From Heligmosomoides polygyrus polygyrus (lineage: Eukaryota; Nematoda; Chromadorea; Rhabditida; Heligmosomidae), in assembly GCA_947396885.1 (NCBI GenBank), contig OX377204.1:24993706-25057705 (forward strand): DNA of 64,000 bases, in the 5' to 3' direction. The translations under genes and the position numbers were made by a program. Shown piece by piece: positions 34,316 through 45,787 of the stretch. The notes under the pieces were generated by a model that was given only the letters and a program-made list of their open reading frames with translations, did no database searches and had not been told where the DNA came from. How positions within the stretch are numbered: the first letter of the stretch is position 1; each line of letters opens with the position of its first letter.

Positions 34316-34510
34316 CAGCAATTTCTTTGTGAGATGTACCATGCATTTTGCTTACACTGTGCATGGCAGAGGGAATTTGAATGCGTATTTGGAATATACA
34401 ATGACCTGCTATGGCCACACGACAGACATGTTCAGATTTTACCCTTTTGAATGGGCTACCCTTTCCCCCAACAGAAAAGAGATAGAAGGGTTGTAGGGGA
34501 TGGGTCCAAA
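34316..34510 (-). mobile_element. SINE, decayed copy
   Basis: Plus-strand GATGTACCATGCATTTTGC and GAATGCGTATTTGGAATATA, then CAATGACCTGCTATGGCC, mark the tail-side half. The head is not recognisable. Confidence 0.45.
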
Positions 34511-35865
34511 ACAAACTTAAGGAGTAGTGCTAGGCGAAATTAGCTCTTCTGAGAGATACATGTAGGCTGCACACCCCTCTTAGTCTGAATCAACATTTGC
34601 TCGATGCAGTCCCATGCCACTATCCTCCAGCCTATCATGTGGCCACGAAAGGACACTTTCAGTGTTGCTTTGTGACAGCTCCGTTTCTGTCCTGACTTTT
34701 CGAGGGATCTCGTGCAGATGCACTTCTATTTTCTCCGACGTTGAAGTGCGGACTTTATGTGCGGCAGCTGTTCAATGCCGCAGCTTTTTCGGCAGCTCAG
34801 TAGAAGTGTCGCCCAATAGTTGCGAAAAACAAGGCAGCGAAAATACGTCATTTAATAAGGAATTTGTGTGTCAAGAACCTCACCCAATGTTTGCCGATCC
34901 TCCTCATCGATGGTCAGTCATCTGTCGATGCAGCTCACTAATATTATGACTGAAGCGGTTACTACTCATAACTGTTTCGTTCATACTAACAAAATGTGAA
35001 ACAAGAGAAGTCACTAGCTGAAGAATATTGTTTGGGGCGTCTCCTGCTAGCGCTACCGCGGGTCCTTTAAAAGAACGACGCAAGTTTTTCCTGAGTGAGT
35101 TTTTCCCTATAAGCAACATTTTCCTTTTTCGGGAATCTCTGAAACAAATTCTTTACTATTGCATAGCACAAATGGCTTTGGGTGCAGAACAGAACTTAGA
35201 TAAACGGGAATTCCTTTGACATTTAAACGAATCCAGTCAAATTCCCACATGTCGAGGCAAAAAACTGAAACTTGATATCCCGAAAAAGGTTAGCGCTAGC
35301 TAATCATTTCTTCTTTAATAAAAGTTGTTACGGTTACAAGGATTATTCATTTATCCCTGGTGCTCCTTAGATTTCGGTTATTCCTCACCTGTCATTTATT
35401 CATAAGTTAAAGGGGCTTCGGGCTCCGTCTAGGTCATTCTAATCTTCCATTCCTCCGAGATTTGGAGATCAGCAGCCAAAATTGTATGAGGAGGGAAAAC
35501 ACTGGCTAGCTTCTTCGCTGACCGCATAATTTCATTGTCCGGGGAAATTTCTTTGTCGTATCCAGAATGTGATCCTTAGTAAAAGCTGGTGCTGAAGCTT
35601 TGGGTTAGAAAGATAAAGGTTAAACTTTTACCTTTATCCATCAAGGAATACCGCCGGAACTCTACTCCAAAAGTCTTTCTATCTATGGAAAATGTCATTA
35701 TACTCGCATGACGTACTTACACGCAACAAGGCATTTACACTAAAATAACTGAGTCTTATTTTGGGCTATTTTGCGTGCGCACATACGAAGACACAATTTG
35801 TTAAACTTCGCCTAGACACCTATTGAGTAGCCCCATCTGGAATTTCAACAAATGCTGCGCAAATC
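34511..35865. other. Unassigned sequence
   Basis: No feature recognised. The plus frame at 34,614-34,949 (111 codons) is serine- and cysteine-rich, without a known domain. Confidence 0.4.
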
Positions 35866-36270
35866 ATGATCTGTGGCAAGTCTTCTGGATCTGGGCGCAC
35901 CTTGCGCGACGTCTGTGTCACGTCTTCTGAATTTGGACGCATCATAACGTCTGTGACACGTTTGCTTTACTGGTTACTGGTTCCCGAAGGAGATCGTATG
36001 AGCTATATGTCAGGAGGTTGCCACGACATCTATGGTTCATATTTTGCAGCCCGACAATGGCGATACTGAGAGAAAATATTGATACCCCTTTCTGCTCCCC
36101 TTCCCCTTTGGCTCCCTCTCTAGTGGTCCTCCTTTACAGGTTTCCCTTTACTGGTTTGACCGTACTGGTCTCCCTTACTGTTCTACTTTATTGGTTCCCT
36201 TTACTGGTCACACTCATTCTTCTGAATTTTGCGCACGTTGGACGACGTCTTCGGCACGTCTTCTGAATCT
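35866..36270. repeat. Degenerate local repeats (TTTACTGGT and CGTCTTCTGAAT motifs)
   Basis: TACTGGT recurs about six times between 35,965 and 36,210, usually next to TTCCC. Around it, GCGCACCTTGCGCGACGTCT..CACGTCTTCTGAAT (about 35,895-35,932) and GCGCACGTTGGACGACGTCT..CACGTCTTCTGAAT (about 36,229-36,268) form an imperfect direct duplication. Confidence 0.5.
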
Positions 36271-36289
36271 CAGGACTCGGCGCTTGATC

Positions 36290-36470
36290 CCCATTCATAC
36301 CTAAAATTTTCCTCGAACAAAAAATTATTCTAACCAAATTAGAGAGTAGTTTGATGTTGAAAAGGCTCATTTTAATTGGGAGAGTTCGCTTTCATTTTAA
36401 AAGCCCTAGATTAATAGAAGTGTCAAATTTGATTTGAAGAGTGTCCAGTTCGACGTGAAAATTTCAATTT
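36290..36470 (+). repeat. 21-bp periodic repeat, locus F
   Basis: The lead-in ACAAAAAATTATTCTAACC matches locus B. Units such as AGTTCGCTTTCATTTTAAAA, TGTCAAATTTGATTTGAAG and AGTGTCCAGTTCGACGTGAA follow with a period of about 18-21 bp. Confidence 0.55.
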
Positions 36471-37889
36471 ATGTAGTAAGATATTTGCTGTCTGAAGCCA
36501 TGCTTGCATGGGCTGGTTCACGATTGCCTTTGGTCTGTCGAGTGGCATCTTGGTTTGGCTTCACATAATAATGAAAAAGAACTCATCAGACCCCTCATAT
36601 GAGCTTCGACGATGCAAATTGAATAGCCGCTGAGATCCACTTATTACTGCATCACACCTTGCAAAGCACGCGGTGTGGCCAATGAATCACGAATATTTTT
36701 TCGAGTAGGACAGCAAGACTGGGGCAGCAGGCGGGATGCCAATCATCATTGTACGAGCATTTCTCATGCGGCTCATGCCATCCGTCAACCTCTTCTTGCC
36801 CACAAAAAGTGCAATCCTTCAGATCTCTCAGCTTCTGCGTTCATTTCCTACACAAGCCCTGCGCCGCCTGTTCGAATTGTGCAGTTATGAGCGGTAGAAA
36901 ACACATAGCTCCTCGTTAGGTAGAGGTAAATCCTTTATAATGCATTACCTGACTGAACAGTAACCCCTTCCCTAGAGAGCTGAATTGGGAGCAATGTCAG
37001 TAACTTTTCTGTTCCGCTCTGCCAACCAACATATTCGCCGACACGCCTACTAGGTTATGGAGTATTCGCTACCACCAAAAAGGCTAACACTTCGGAAGTC
37101 GTCTGCCAACGTACCTTCTCATACCTTCCTTTTGCTTTCTTCATGAACAAGGAGTTGTTTTCGCTGGTGGCAGACAGGGCCGTGGCTAGTTTTTGGCCTC
37201 TTTCCGGTGGCTGAACCGCAGCTCAAATACATCAGCTTCGTGGAAAAGGAAACAACAAAGCGTCACAGAACTTAGAGGGCCTTGGCGGTTCGAAGGTCAG
37301 TTTGGATGTGCCGCGAGGAAGCAAAACGCGTGAGGACATACACGTATAAATGGCCAAGAGGCTTGTTTAGCTCAAAGATTTCAGCCTCGTTTAGCTTGAG
37401 GATGTATGCCTCCTAATTACGACAGGCCTACATATAGACAGCTCTACGTCTGTATAGTGTGTTCAAGCATACATCTCAGCTCAGACATTACTCGAAAGCC
37501 AATACATAGTAGATGTTGTGCGGAATTTTTTTTCGAAATCTTAGGTAATTGCTTCTAATGCATAATCAATATGTTTATTAATAAAGTTATATTTAGGAGT
37601 TGTCTCAACTTTCTTGCTGTCACAGTTCCAAAAATCGGTAAATTTTGAAGGAATTCAGCATCAAGCGTTGTCAAATATTAACGCAATACAAATAAAATCT
37701 GATCACAAAGGAAGATAGCCAAGAAAAAACGATGCTGTTTTAAGCGACCTTTTCCTTTTTCATGTCATATTATAAACTACCGGTGTGATTGATTCCCTCA
37801 ATAATGTATGCCATATGTAATGTTTATGTATGCTTCAGCCTGTATGTGTTGTATGAATACTGTAATACAATATAATATGCATAACGCGT
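36471..37889. other. Unassigned sequence
   Basis: No gene, RNA or repeat recognised. AT-rich towards the right end. Confidence 0.4.
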
Positions 37890-38380
37890 CGAGCCCTGCG
37901 CCTCAGACACCTGGGCTATACGAATGCAGGATGAACACGCGATCGGCGTCTCACAGCGTGGAATCGAGAGGACGACGCTCGGAGGGACACGACTCACGCA
38001 AGTGAGAGGAGGCCTCTCGCAGCCTCCCGGAGGCCTTCTCGAAGTTCCGAGCTACCTCGATATTCGAAGATCAGAGACGAGGATTAACTCGTCGAAGATT
38101 AGGTGGGCCGGCCACGTAATGCGCTTCGCATACACCCGTTGCAAGAAAGCCGTCACCGAATAGATTCCGCGGGATGTGAAGAGAACACCACGTCGCGCAC
38201 CTACCGTTGGTCTGACTTCTTCGTGAAAGCCCTGAACGAACGATATGACGCTCCTCGCGTCCCTTCAACGATGGGGATCTATTGGAGTACTCTAGTACGC
38301 GACAGGGACGAATGGAGACGCTGCTGGCACCCGCTCGAGCAACTCGATGATCAACGAGACGACAGGTGATACAGGTGATA
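37890..38380 (+). pseudogene. RTE family 1 retrotransposon, 3' fragment
   Basis: The translation gives QDEHAIGVSQRGIERTTLGG, then [25 protein letters not shown], an in-frame TAG, then [14 protein letters not shown] and [20 protein letters not shown] with shifts. This is the C-terminal tail of the 54-kb element. It ends in CGACAGGTGATACAGGTGAT, almost the same 3' end as the intact-frame copy, which fixes the element's 3' terminus. An inserted CTCGCAGCCTCCCGGAGGCC-like stretch near 38,015-38,035 interrupts the frame. Confidence 0.88.
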
Positions 38381-39439
38381 ACATTTCGAATTGCGATGTA
38401 TTTGGCAGCCTTTTAGGAAGAAGTTACCAAAGTCAACTGGAATATTCGTGTTGGCATGACTACCAAGCTGAACCACCGTATTATTTTCTTCTTAAGTGTT
38501 ACCGGAGACAACCTAACCTAACTACATTTTTATTATGTGGCTCGCTAGCAGTGCGACCTATGTAGTGAACTACTTCTGGTAAAAATACTGGAAAATATGG
38601 CAGATCTACAACATGAAGTCCTGACTCCACTACAGGCGATCTAGGCGCAAGTGGATATTGAGCTGCTTGATGGAGAAGGATTCATAGGTGGAATGTAGAC
38701 TGGAGCCTTTGCGTATTTCTGTCGTTCCTCACTAACCTGCCGATATTTTCTGAATGCTTCAAATGTATATAGGGTGCAGTCATTCCTGCAACCTGATACT
38801 TCTTTCCATTTTGAGCGGTAACCATCACACGCGGCTAGCTTTTCATGTGATCCATCACTACCTTACCCTATTAACAATATGGGCGCCCTTCAGTGAAACG
38901 TTGTCTACCGGGAGATCGGTCAATCATGTCCTTCCTCCTTTTCTTAACTCCTCATGGTCGTCCTTGAGGAGCTTTAAATGCTGGCGCATATGCTACTGAG
39001 CGACTGCAATGCCTCCACATTCAGGGCGTTCTTCACTAATTCCTCATCATTGCCGAGATAACTCCATTCGTTACTCTTCGATCTTCTGATTCCAGCGATG
39101 TGCAGCTGCTGCTCCCGCTCCTTCCCAAAGGCCTAGCTGTGGCCTAGCCTAGCAGCAGCAAACTTCCCATATGGAGTCGAGAAGAACTGCGATTTTTCAG
39201 ATCTTTGTGTGCTCTTGAGCGCCTACACACATACGACATGTACATACGACAATAAAAGGTTTCCTCTCTCACTTTTCGTTCGCGAGGCGGCGCTTCACCA
39301 TTTTCTGACAGCGTTGTCCTCCTCCTTCGAATACTCTTCCCTCGAATAATTCACTCCCGATGTATTGGAAATCCTAAACTATTATACTTCGGTGGTCTTT
39401 ACATCGCAGCCCGGGATCGATGCAATTCTGCCTTCAAGA
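38381..39439. other. Unassigned sequence
   Basis: Only short frames are seen, with no recognised feature. Confidence 0.4.
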
Positions 39440-39680
39440 CTGAGTATCCTGTACAGTTATGCTCTCGAAATTTCCTCGAGTATTTGAACGCTTTCGAATC
39501 CTCACAGATTTCGAATATTCGAAAACTGCGTTCTTCCTATATTCGATTTCGAATATATAACAAACGCGATTTCTTGGATATTCGAGCTCGAATACATTTG
39601 AAAAGTGCGATTTTTTAAATATTTGGATTCGAATACTCAAATTCGTTTGAAATTCTTCAAATTCAAACAGTCTTCTATTT
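39440..39680. repeat. Degenerate repeat of about 40 bp with TTCGAATA core
   Basis: TTCGAATA-like cores fall at about 39,509, 39,548, 39,588 and 39,627, spaced 39-40 bp, with related sequence on both sides. The cores are themselves palindromic (TTCGAA). A minus-strand frame through the array (84 codons) shows a matching residue repeat and is probably not a protein. Confidence 0.6.
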
Positions 39681-39962
39681 TCTTTCAAACAATTAATTAT
39701 AATAACTTCAAATACCTATTCGAGTAGGTCGTTTGAGCACAATTGTAGTATACTGACCTTCTACACGTTTAATTGCAAGGCGTTTTAGGCTACGTTGTCT
39801 TCCCGCTCCTCCTGGTTGTGAGCAGGTGCTTCGCACTCGTGAGCAGCGAAGATGATGTTGGCACACTTTCCTTTGGAACCAGAGCTTGCCGGAATTTCGC
39901 TCGCTGGCAGTTCTCCAAAGCATGCGAATGGGTGTTTCAATTTCGTTTTAAAGATATTTGGC

Positions 39963-40055
39963 TGCGATCAAAACTCTAGCGCCAGGAGATACTAGAGCCT
40001 GCACCCCTGTTTACTGGGTAGCATGTTCTACGCCACTGCACCACAAAAGCCGCAC
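39963..40055 (-). repeat. tRNA-like repeat family 2, copy 4
   Basis: Plus strand GGCTGCGATCAAAACTCTAG, then CGCCAGGAG, TCTACGCCACTGCACCAC. Decayed in the B box. Confidence 0.5.
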
Positions 40056-40206
40056 CTCGTAATGATAACCGGCACACCGTATATCGGAATGAGCCGGCCG
40101 CGCATATCGGCACGAAACCACTCAAGCTGGAGGTCGTGGTGAAAACGATTCAAGTGACTTCCTTTAAGGCTCAAGTAGATCTTGCTAAGGCTCTAAGCCG
40201 TATAAT

Positions 40207-40310
40207 GATGCTTGTTGCGGTTAGAACTCTAGCACCACCCTGGACTCGAATCAGCACCGCTGCTTACACGACAGAGCGCTCTATGCTGTCAAAGTGTCGG
40301 CACTGCTTTT
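40207..40310 (-). repeat. tRNA-like repeat family 2, copy 5
   Basis: Plus strand GCTTGTTGCGGTTAGAACTC, then TAGCACCACCCTGGACTCGAA keeps the B-box core. The A-box side is poor. It lies about 150 bp from copy 4 in the same orientation. Confidence 0.45.
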
Positions 40311-40636
40311 TTCAGCATCTTTTTCATTTCGCTTCTATGAATATTCATTCGATCTTCGGTGTGTTAAGCAAAAAAGGTTGTACTGGCATCAACGAGTTAA
40401 GGTAGCTGCGAATTTTTGAATATTCTTCAAACATATTCTACCACTTCTCTCCAGGGAACACGAAACCTTCTCGAAACCTCTTCCAGAAAGATTTGAATAA
40501 CTCATGAAATGAGGTCGACACCAATGGTGGGAACCTTCAGTGAACTAAGCCCAAAACAGTGTTGCGATGCCAATTCGTGGAACACTTGGTGAAGATGTAA
40601 TGTATATTCTTCATATATTACGCAGCACGATGAGAA

Positions 40637-40692
40637 TTGGGTGAATGTATTTCCTCCTAATGCCTTACATACAAAATGAGTGCGTGTGGTAG
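40637..40692. repeat. 56-bp perfect direct repeat, first copy
   Basis: TTGGGTGAATGTATTTCCTC .. GAGTGCGTGTGGTAG is identical to 40,920-40,975. The second copy runs straight into a SINE head. Confidence 0.9.
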
Positions 40693-40919
40693 GTTTGTAT
40701 GTTTGTATGCTACCTACTGAAGGCCACCTGAGAAGTTACCACTTCTGCCCTTTCCAGAAGCATGCCAAAACCGCAATCTGTCTCATTCCGAAACCCCAGC
40801 CTGACGAGTCGACCTGTGTCGCGCAAATCTCTCCCGATTCCCAACCCCGAGCAGCCTGGAATCAATCTTAACGCAGGATGAGAAGTACGTCTTCTACCTT
40901 AACCTTGCCAAGCAGCCAG

Positions 40920-40975
40920 TTGGGTGAATGTATTTCCTCCTAATGCCTTACATACAAAATGAGTGCGTGTGGTAG
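40920..40975. repeat. 56-bp perfect direct repeat, second copy
   Basis: Identical to 40,637-40,692, 283 bp apart. Its last bases overlap the 5' end of the SINE copy that follows. Confidence 0.9.
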
Positions 40976-41205
40976 CGCAGCCAGAGAAAGTGCAGCTTTT
41001 GCGTGCACCCAATTCTAGGTTCTTGTCGAATAACGGATTTCCATGGAGAGTATAGTGCACCGACTAGTCCATGGGTTTGCCCATCGCAAGCTGTCCAAAT
41101 ATGTAAGCATTCAAATTGTTTCCACAACAGCCCACGCAAGTGGAATGCGTGGCGTATCCCAAGCGGGATGAGTTACAGCCGTCCTTCATCCTATATTCTT
41201 TCATG
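40960..41205 (+). mobile_element. SINE, plus-strand copy
   Basis: It starts at the head (GCGTGTGGTAGCGCAGCC, A box) and passes through TTTGCGTGCACCCAATTC, GTGGAATGCGTGGCGTATCC and GCCGTCCTTCATCC towards a short tail. Part of the body is missing. Confidence 0.7.
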
Positions 41206-42872
41206 CATCATGTAGTTACTTAACACAGAGTGCTTTCCTAGTGAAGGATCGGCCAACCAATAGTTTATGCCAAAATGATTTAACTTGGTAAGGGGAAAAG
41301 TAAGGAAAAATCGTCGTACCTAGAGTGTGCTGCAAAGCAAATGAGGGAAACTGAAGAGATAAAGTAAAACAAATGCGCGATGTACTCTAGCATGCTTAAT
41401 TATATACCATGCAGATATAACAGCACGCCCAAACAGGGATGTTATATCGCATGCTCTGATGCTTTAATGTTTATTACATCTTTTCTCATACTTCTTCCAC
41501 ACAACAAGTTGTTGCAGCAAGGAGGTTATAGTGGCGAAAAGCGTTGTTTCATTGCATTTCGTACACTTTAAATTTAAGTCACACCTTTGAAATTATTTGA
41601 ATGAAATGATTAGCAACCGTGCTTTAAAGGTGTAGCATTTACCTTGAAGATTGTACGGAAACGCTCGCTAAGCTTCATGCGGAATAGCGAAGTGATAGCA
41701 CTTCTCTTTGAGGTCTGGCCGGATGGCAAAAAACCTGCAGCCCTGTGTGCGACCTAAAATAGCTGAGGATTTCCAGGACACCGAGAATAACGTGCTGTTT
41801 CCTCTGCACGCCTGAATATGGAACATTCACGTCACTACATCTGACAAACCTTGAATAATTGATGAAGTGTGGTTGACACTAGCGGCGGGGCATTGCCAAT
41901 GGAACGAAAATAGAATATCGAAGTTTATTCGCGGTTTCTAATTCTAGGAATAAGTACGTTTCCATTCATTCTATTTGTTCGATAAACGCATCCAGCAGCG
42001 CTCACAAAAGGAGAGGTGAAAGGAACGAAAAGGGCAACTGTATTACGTACTTTCAAGAGAAGAAGAGAAGATAAGAAAAATCAAGTTAAAAACAAAAATC
42101 AAAAAACGCAATTTCTAATTTAAATTTTCTAATAATTATTCAATTCAAGTATTTGCGTTCAGTTAACTAACACTATTTAAATACATATTTTACCACATTC
42201 GCTTAAGCCTTGTGCGGCTGATATGGATGCTATATGTTGTTGTACCAGCACTTGTTGTCAACACTAATCTAACCTCAAGCAATCTGAGTTTTTACAGAAA
42301 TTTTTCAATGGATTAGCAGGGAACGCCCTAGATGTAGCGACTACGTCACTCAAAGAACATTTCCCTTTTCATTTGAACTTCTGCGCTGCTATTTAATCAC
42401 GGCAAGACACTGCTCTATTATTGTGAGGGCAGAGCGTCATTCATAGAAAACTGCGTTCGACCTTATTACTTGCCGATTCTCTACAGGTGTCTTTCGCGGA
42501 ATATTTCTAGCATCACTCTTCAAATGTGATTTCAAATATCAAAAGCAGAGCTATTCGCTGAACCGCTCACTTCCTCGTCTGGAGCGCAGCAGAGCAAATA
42601 CCACAATTGCATTCAACACACAATGAGCCCTGGATAATAGCGACAAGGGGCATTCAAATTCGAAGAATCGGAGTGGGTCTACTTAGTCAGTCACAAGGGA
42701 TTCTGGTCTGCATCAGTCATTCCGTTGTGCCATACATTTAACTTCAGCTGGATATCTTGGAAGCAATGGAAATACGTAAACGCTTGTACAGCAGCTAGCG
42801 GTGAGCAGTCTTTGGAAGAGCCTTTGTTTATCTTACCAGTCACATTTACGTATTTATTCATTTACTTATATG
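41206..42872. other. Unassigned AT-rich sequence
   Basis: No feature recognised. Especially AT-rich at 42,060-42,190. Confidence 0.4.
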
Positions 42873-42881
42873 TGGAGGACC

Positions 42882-43173
42882 GTGGCGCGTGTAGCGCAGT
42901 CGGAGGAGGTGCCGGCTGTCGAGTGCACGATACCAGCTTCTTGGTTCAGATTTCCTGCCCAGGTCAGCCAAGCCCTCCATCTTTCCAATGAATTGGTAGC
43001 AGACTTTGTCCGGGTAGAATGAGCCACTGAATATCGGTATCGGCTCGCCACCGCAAGTCATGGTATTGGCTAAATACACATTCAAATCGCCTTCAAGACA
43101 ACACGCAGAAGTACAATGCGTAGCGCATCTCGAAGATGATTGAGCATCGCCGCCTTCATACTTATCCTTTACA
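42882..43173 (+). mobile_element. SINE, plus-strand copy with target duplication
   Basis: The head CGCGTGTAGCGCAGTCGGAG is an exact A-box match. The body runs to GCCGCCTTCATACTTATCCT at the tail. TGGAGGACC occurs on both sides (42,873-42,881 and 43,174-43,182), a 9-bp target duplication. Confidence 0.85.
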
Positions 43174-43182
43174 TGGAGGACC

Positions 43183-44029
43183 CTTCAAGTCAAACAGAGA
43201 GCGAAGAGAACAAAACACGTTAAAGAGCAGGGCATATAAAACAAGTGTTGGCAGATAAAAGCGACAGACCACAACAGCAGCACCAAGTAAACTATTAAGA
43301 AACTTTCTGGCTATGCCGGTCGACAAGTTTTTGTAATGCCTTAGCGGTTTTGCTAATGCTATTCTTTGAGAAATTTTGAAATTCAACACCAACTCGATGT
43401 GTAGCACAGGTCGATCTTATATTAGTTATTGCTTCTGGAATCTGGGTCTTCAACATGTCACTTCTGGTAGTTGAGCAGGATGGTTTAGTTTCAACGTAAT
43501 GAACATGGAGAAATTGAACGGATAGGTAGCCGGACCATGGATCGATTTGTGATGCACACGAGAACAGGCGCCTCTTCTCGCTGCGCTGAATGCGAACTTC
43601 ACAGTCAAACATGCTGCATATTTATTATAATTCCGTCACTAATGTAAATTACCTACCGCCATGCCATTTATCAAAAAACCTATACTCAAGGTTCACATAC
43701 TGCTTATGTAATCAGTTGATGGGTTTCTCTTGAACTGGGTGACTATAACAGTACTGTTGTCTCCGCTCTAAAAAGTACACGATGGTTAATCTTCACTGTT
43801 TTCACATCGGAAGGTGCAACATATTTCTCGAGTGCTTGACGCGTTGCGCATTCTGCTGAAGTAGCGACGTGTTGCGGAGGAATAGTTATTATTCTCACTG
43901 CACAACTTCCTTGTGTGAGTTGAAGAGCTTATGAGATTTATGGAGCTCATGAGATCATTTGTTTTTCCAGGTTTTCAGAGCTCAAAGTCTGTCTAAGCAA
44001 CTTTCCGCTGCAATTTCGAACGAAAGTGT
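43183..44029. other. Unassigned sequence
   Basis: Minus-strand frames at 43,162-43,407 and 43,295-43,612 have no recognised domain. Confidence 0.35.
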
Positions 44030-44480
44030 TGCTGAAGCCCCGTACAGAGACCAAGCCAACCTAAACAACGACCTGGTGCCGGGATGGGCAGCACAGCATG
44101 TGAAGTTTAGTGAAGCAGGCGGAGAACGTCCGGTTCCTTTCTTTCTGTTCCTACCCGCTGTACTCTCTGAACACTGTGTTCTCGAGTAGCGCAGGTGAGA
44201 GGAAGGCTCCAGAGCATTCCAGCGGTTGGTCGACGCTCGAGGATCAGATGCGCTACATCATGGACCGCCTCGTCCGAATTTAAGTGTAGGTACGCAGTGC
44301 ATTCCGCCGCCACCTGAATGACAAGGAGCGTCACTTCTATGGATGTGAAAGCAACACCAGGCCGGCCATCACCGCGTCGGGGATATACCTCGTAAACGAC
44401 ACCAGCGAAAAGCATGGAGCTCTCCGTTCTTTAAGCGTGTATTGGAGCATGGTCCATTGTGGCACAAGAAAGGGAATTGC
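44030..44480 (+). pseudogene. RTE family 1 fragment, strongly decayed
   Basis: NNDLVPGWAAQHVKF resembles the ..NDLAPELSRRKRAAW.. region of the 54-kb protein. Downstream VAQVRGRL, RSRIRCATSWTASSEFK and a DVKATPGRPSPR-like stretch follow its C-terminal tail order in broken frames. A local T-rich AG upstream (about 43,973) is probably coincidence. The assignment rests on motif order and not on any long match. Confidence 0.6.
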
Positions 44481-44909
44481 AGTGTGTCAGCTTCTCCGAT
44501 AGCAACAGTAGTGCCTCTGGTGAAACTGTGTGAAATAGATCTTCACTTCATTCGCAACGAATGGGTAGGCTCGTCTGGGACTAAACCTGCAGCCACGTCT
44601 AGCGGTTTGGTTTCGGCGGATTTGTAAACAATTCTGAAGCCAGCCTTGGTTCGCGGCATTCTGATTGCCTACGGACTCGAGGGCAGAATAAACAATCGAG
44701 GGAACATGTGGTCCGATGCTTTAGCATCAAATGAATGTTCGTCGAAGCCAGGAGTTTCTAAGTGCATGATTTGTGAAAAATGTGGCATACTAACTGCCTT
44801 CTCACCAGTGTGCGAGTCACTCCTTTTTAGCTTAGCACGATACGAACTGCTGTTTCTCGCCTCGTTTTCTATTGTTTTTTAATAATAAAAATTGGCTTTT
44901 CAGTATAGT

Positions 44910-45070
44910 TGTGAATGCGTATTTAACCTATGAAATAACATGCTGTAGTTTGCAGATGAACAAGTCAGAGCTTTATGCTTCGCAGACAAGTCAGACACCA
45001 ATGTGCCGACCCTGGAGGTACGAAAGACTTGGCCAGAAAACCGAAGTTTGATCTGAGTGCACCTTCTCCT
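44910..45070 (-). mobile_element. SINE, partial decayed copy
   Basis: Plus strand GTGAATGCGTATTTAACCTA, AGATGAACAAGTCAGAGCTT and CCGACCCTGGAGGTACGAAA follow the middle of the element. The tail and most of the head are missing. Confidence 0.6.
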
Positions 45071-45245
45071 TCAGTGACTGTATTAACCATGACCATGACG
45101 CTTCAAACGCGTAGTGATACTTGAGGTGGCACAGTCGACAATTCACAGTGTTTAACTTTTATTTCGTTTTAATAAATATGATCACGTTTGTGGCACTTTT
45201 CTGTATACATATAAACCAACGATTGCTAGTTGAAACCCGTACGAA

Positions 45246-45787
45246 TGAGTAAAGAAGTAGAGAAGAAGGACAGTACGCGACAGCGAAGGAGCCGGCGTTC
45301 GGATGGAAAGTTGACGATCAGGTACAACGATATTCATCTAGATTCTCTACATTATCTACTCTAACAATCTCCAGTAGAGTTGTTGGACCCGGAACTGAAA
45401 CAGAACGACGACGGCGACGGCAACGAGGAGGGGAAAACGAGCAACGAGAAGGGAACAAACAGAGAGACAGACGACATCTGCGCACACACAGAACTTCACC
45501 ATGATTGCGGTGAATGCTCTCATCAGCCGCATGATGAGGATGAGGATGATGGCTCGTACACGCTAGCCGTGACTGCGTCGTGGGGACCCGTTCGAGAGAG
45601 CAGCAGCCGCATCATATGCGGGAGTACTCCTCGTAGATCGTGAACGGAGACTCGTCCTCCTCGACTATCGTCGGCATCGGCTCGATGTGAGAGAGATGCG
45701 ACGAGAGCGACGACCTGGAAGAAGAGCTGCATTACTCGAAGGTTTAGAAGCGCATCGTGGGGTACGGATAGTTCTATGGCTCGAAAG
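45246..45787 (+). CDS. Candidate coding region, exon structure unresolved
   Basis: ATG 45,246 opens a short basic frame (MSKEVEKKDSTRQRRSRRSD) that ends at ATCAG|GTACAA. A 53-nt pyrimidine-rich stretch ends in CTCCAG, the size of a typical nematode intron. Beyond it two frames are open. One keeps the ATG frame (arginine-rich, stop at about 45,501). The other is an 87-codon acidic frame (LLDPELKQNDDGDGNEEGK .. HPHDEDEDD-like .. stop at about 45,643). A third frame then stays open to about 45,787 (GVLLVDRERRLVLLDYRRHR). The higher GC content and three consecutive open frames suggest a real or recently broken gene. No family is recognised and the choice of frame is uncertain. Confidence 0.3.

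Noticed and set aside
39434..39688. Minus-strand 84-codon frame rich in Phe, Glu and Arg
   Set aside because: It is explained by the DNA repeat of about 40 bp.
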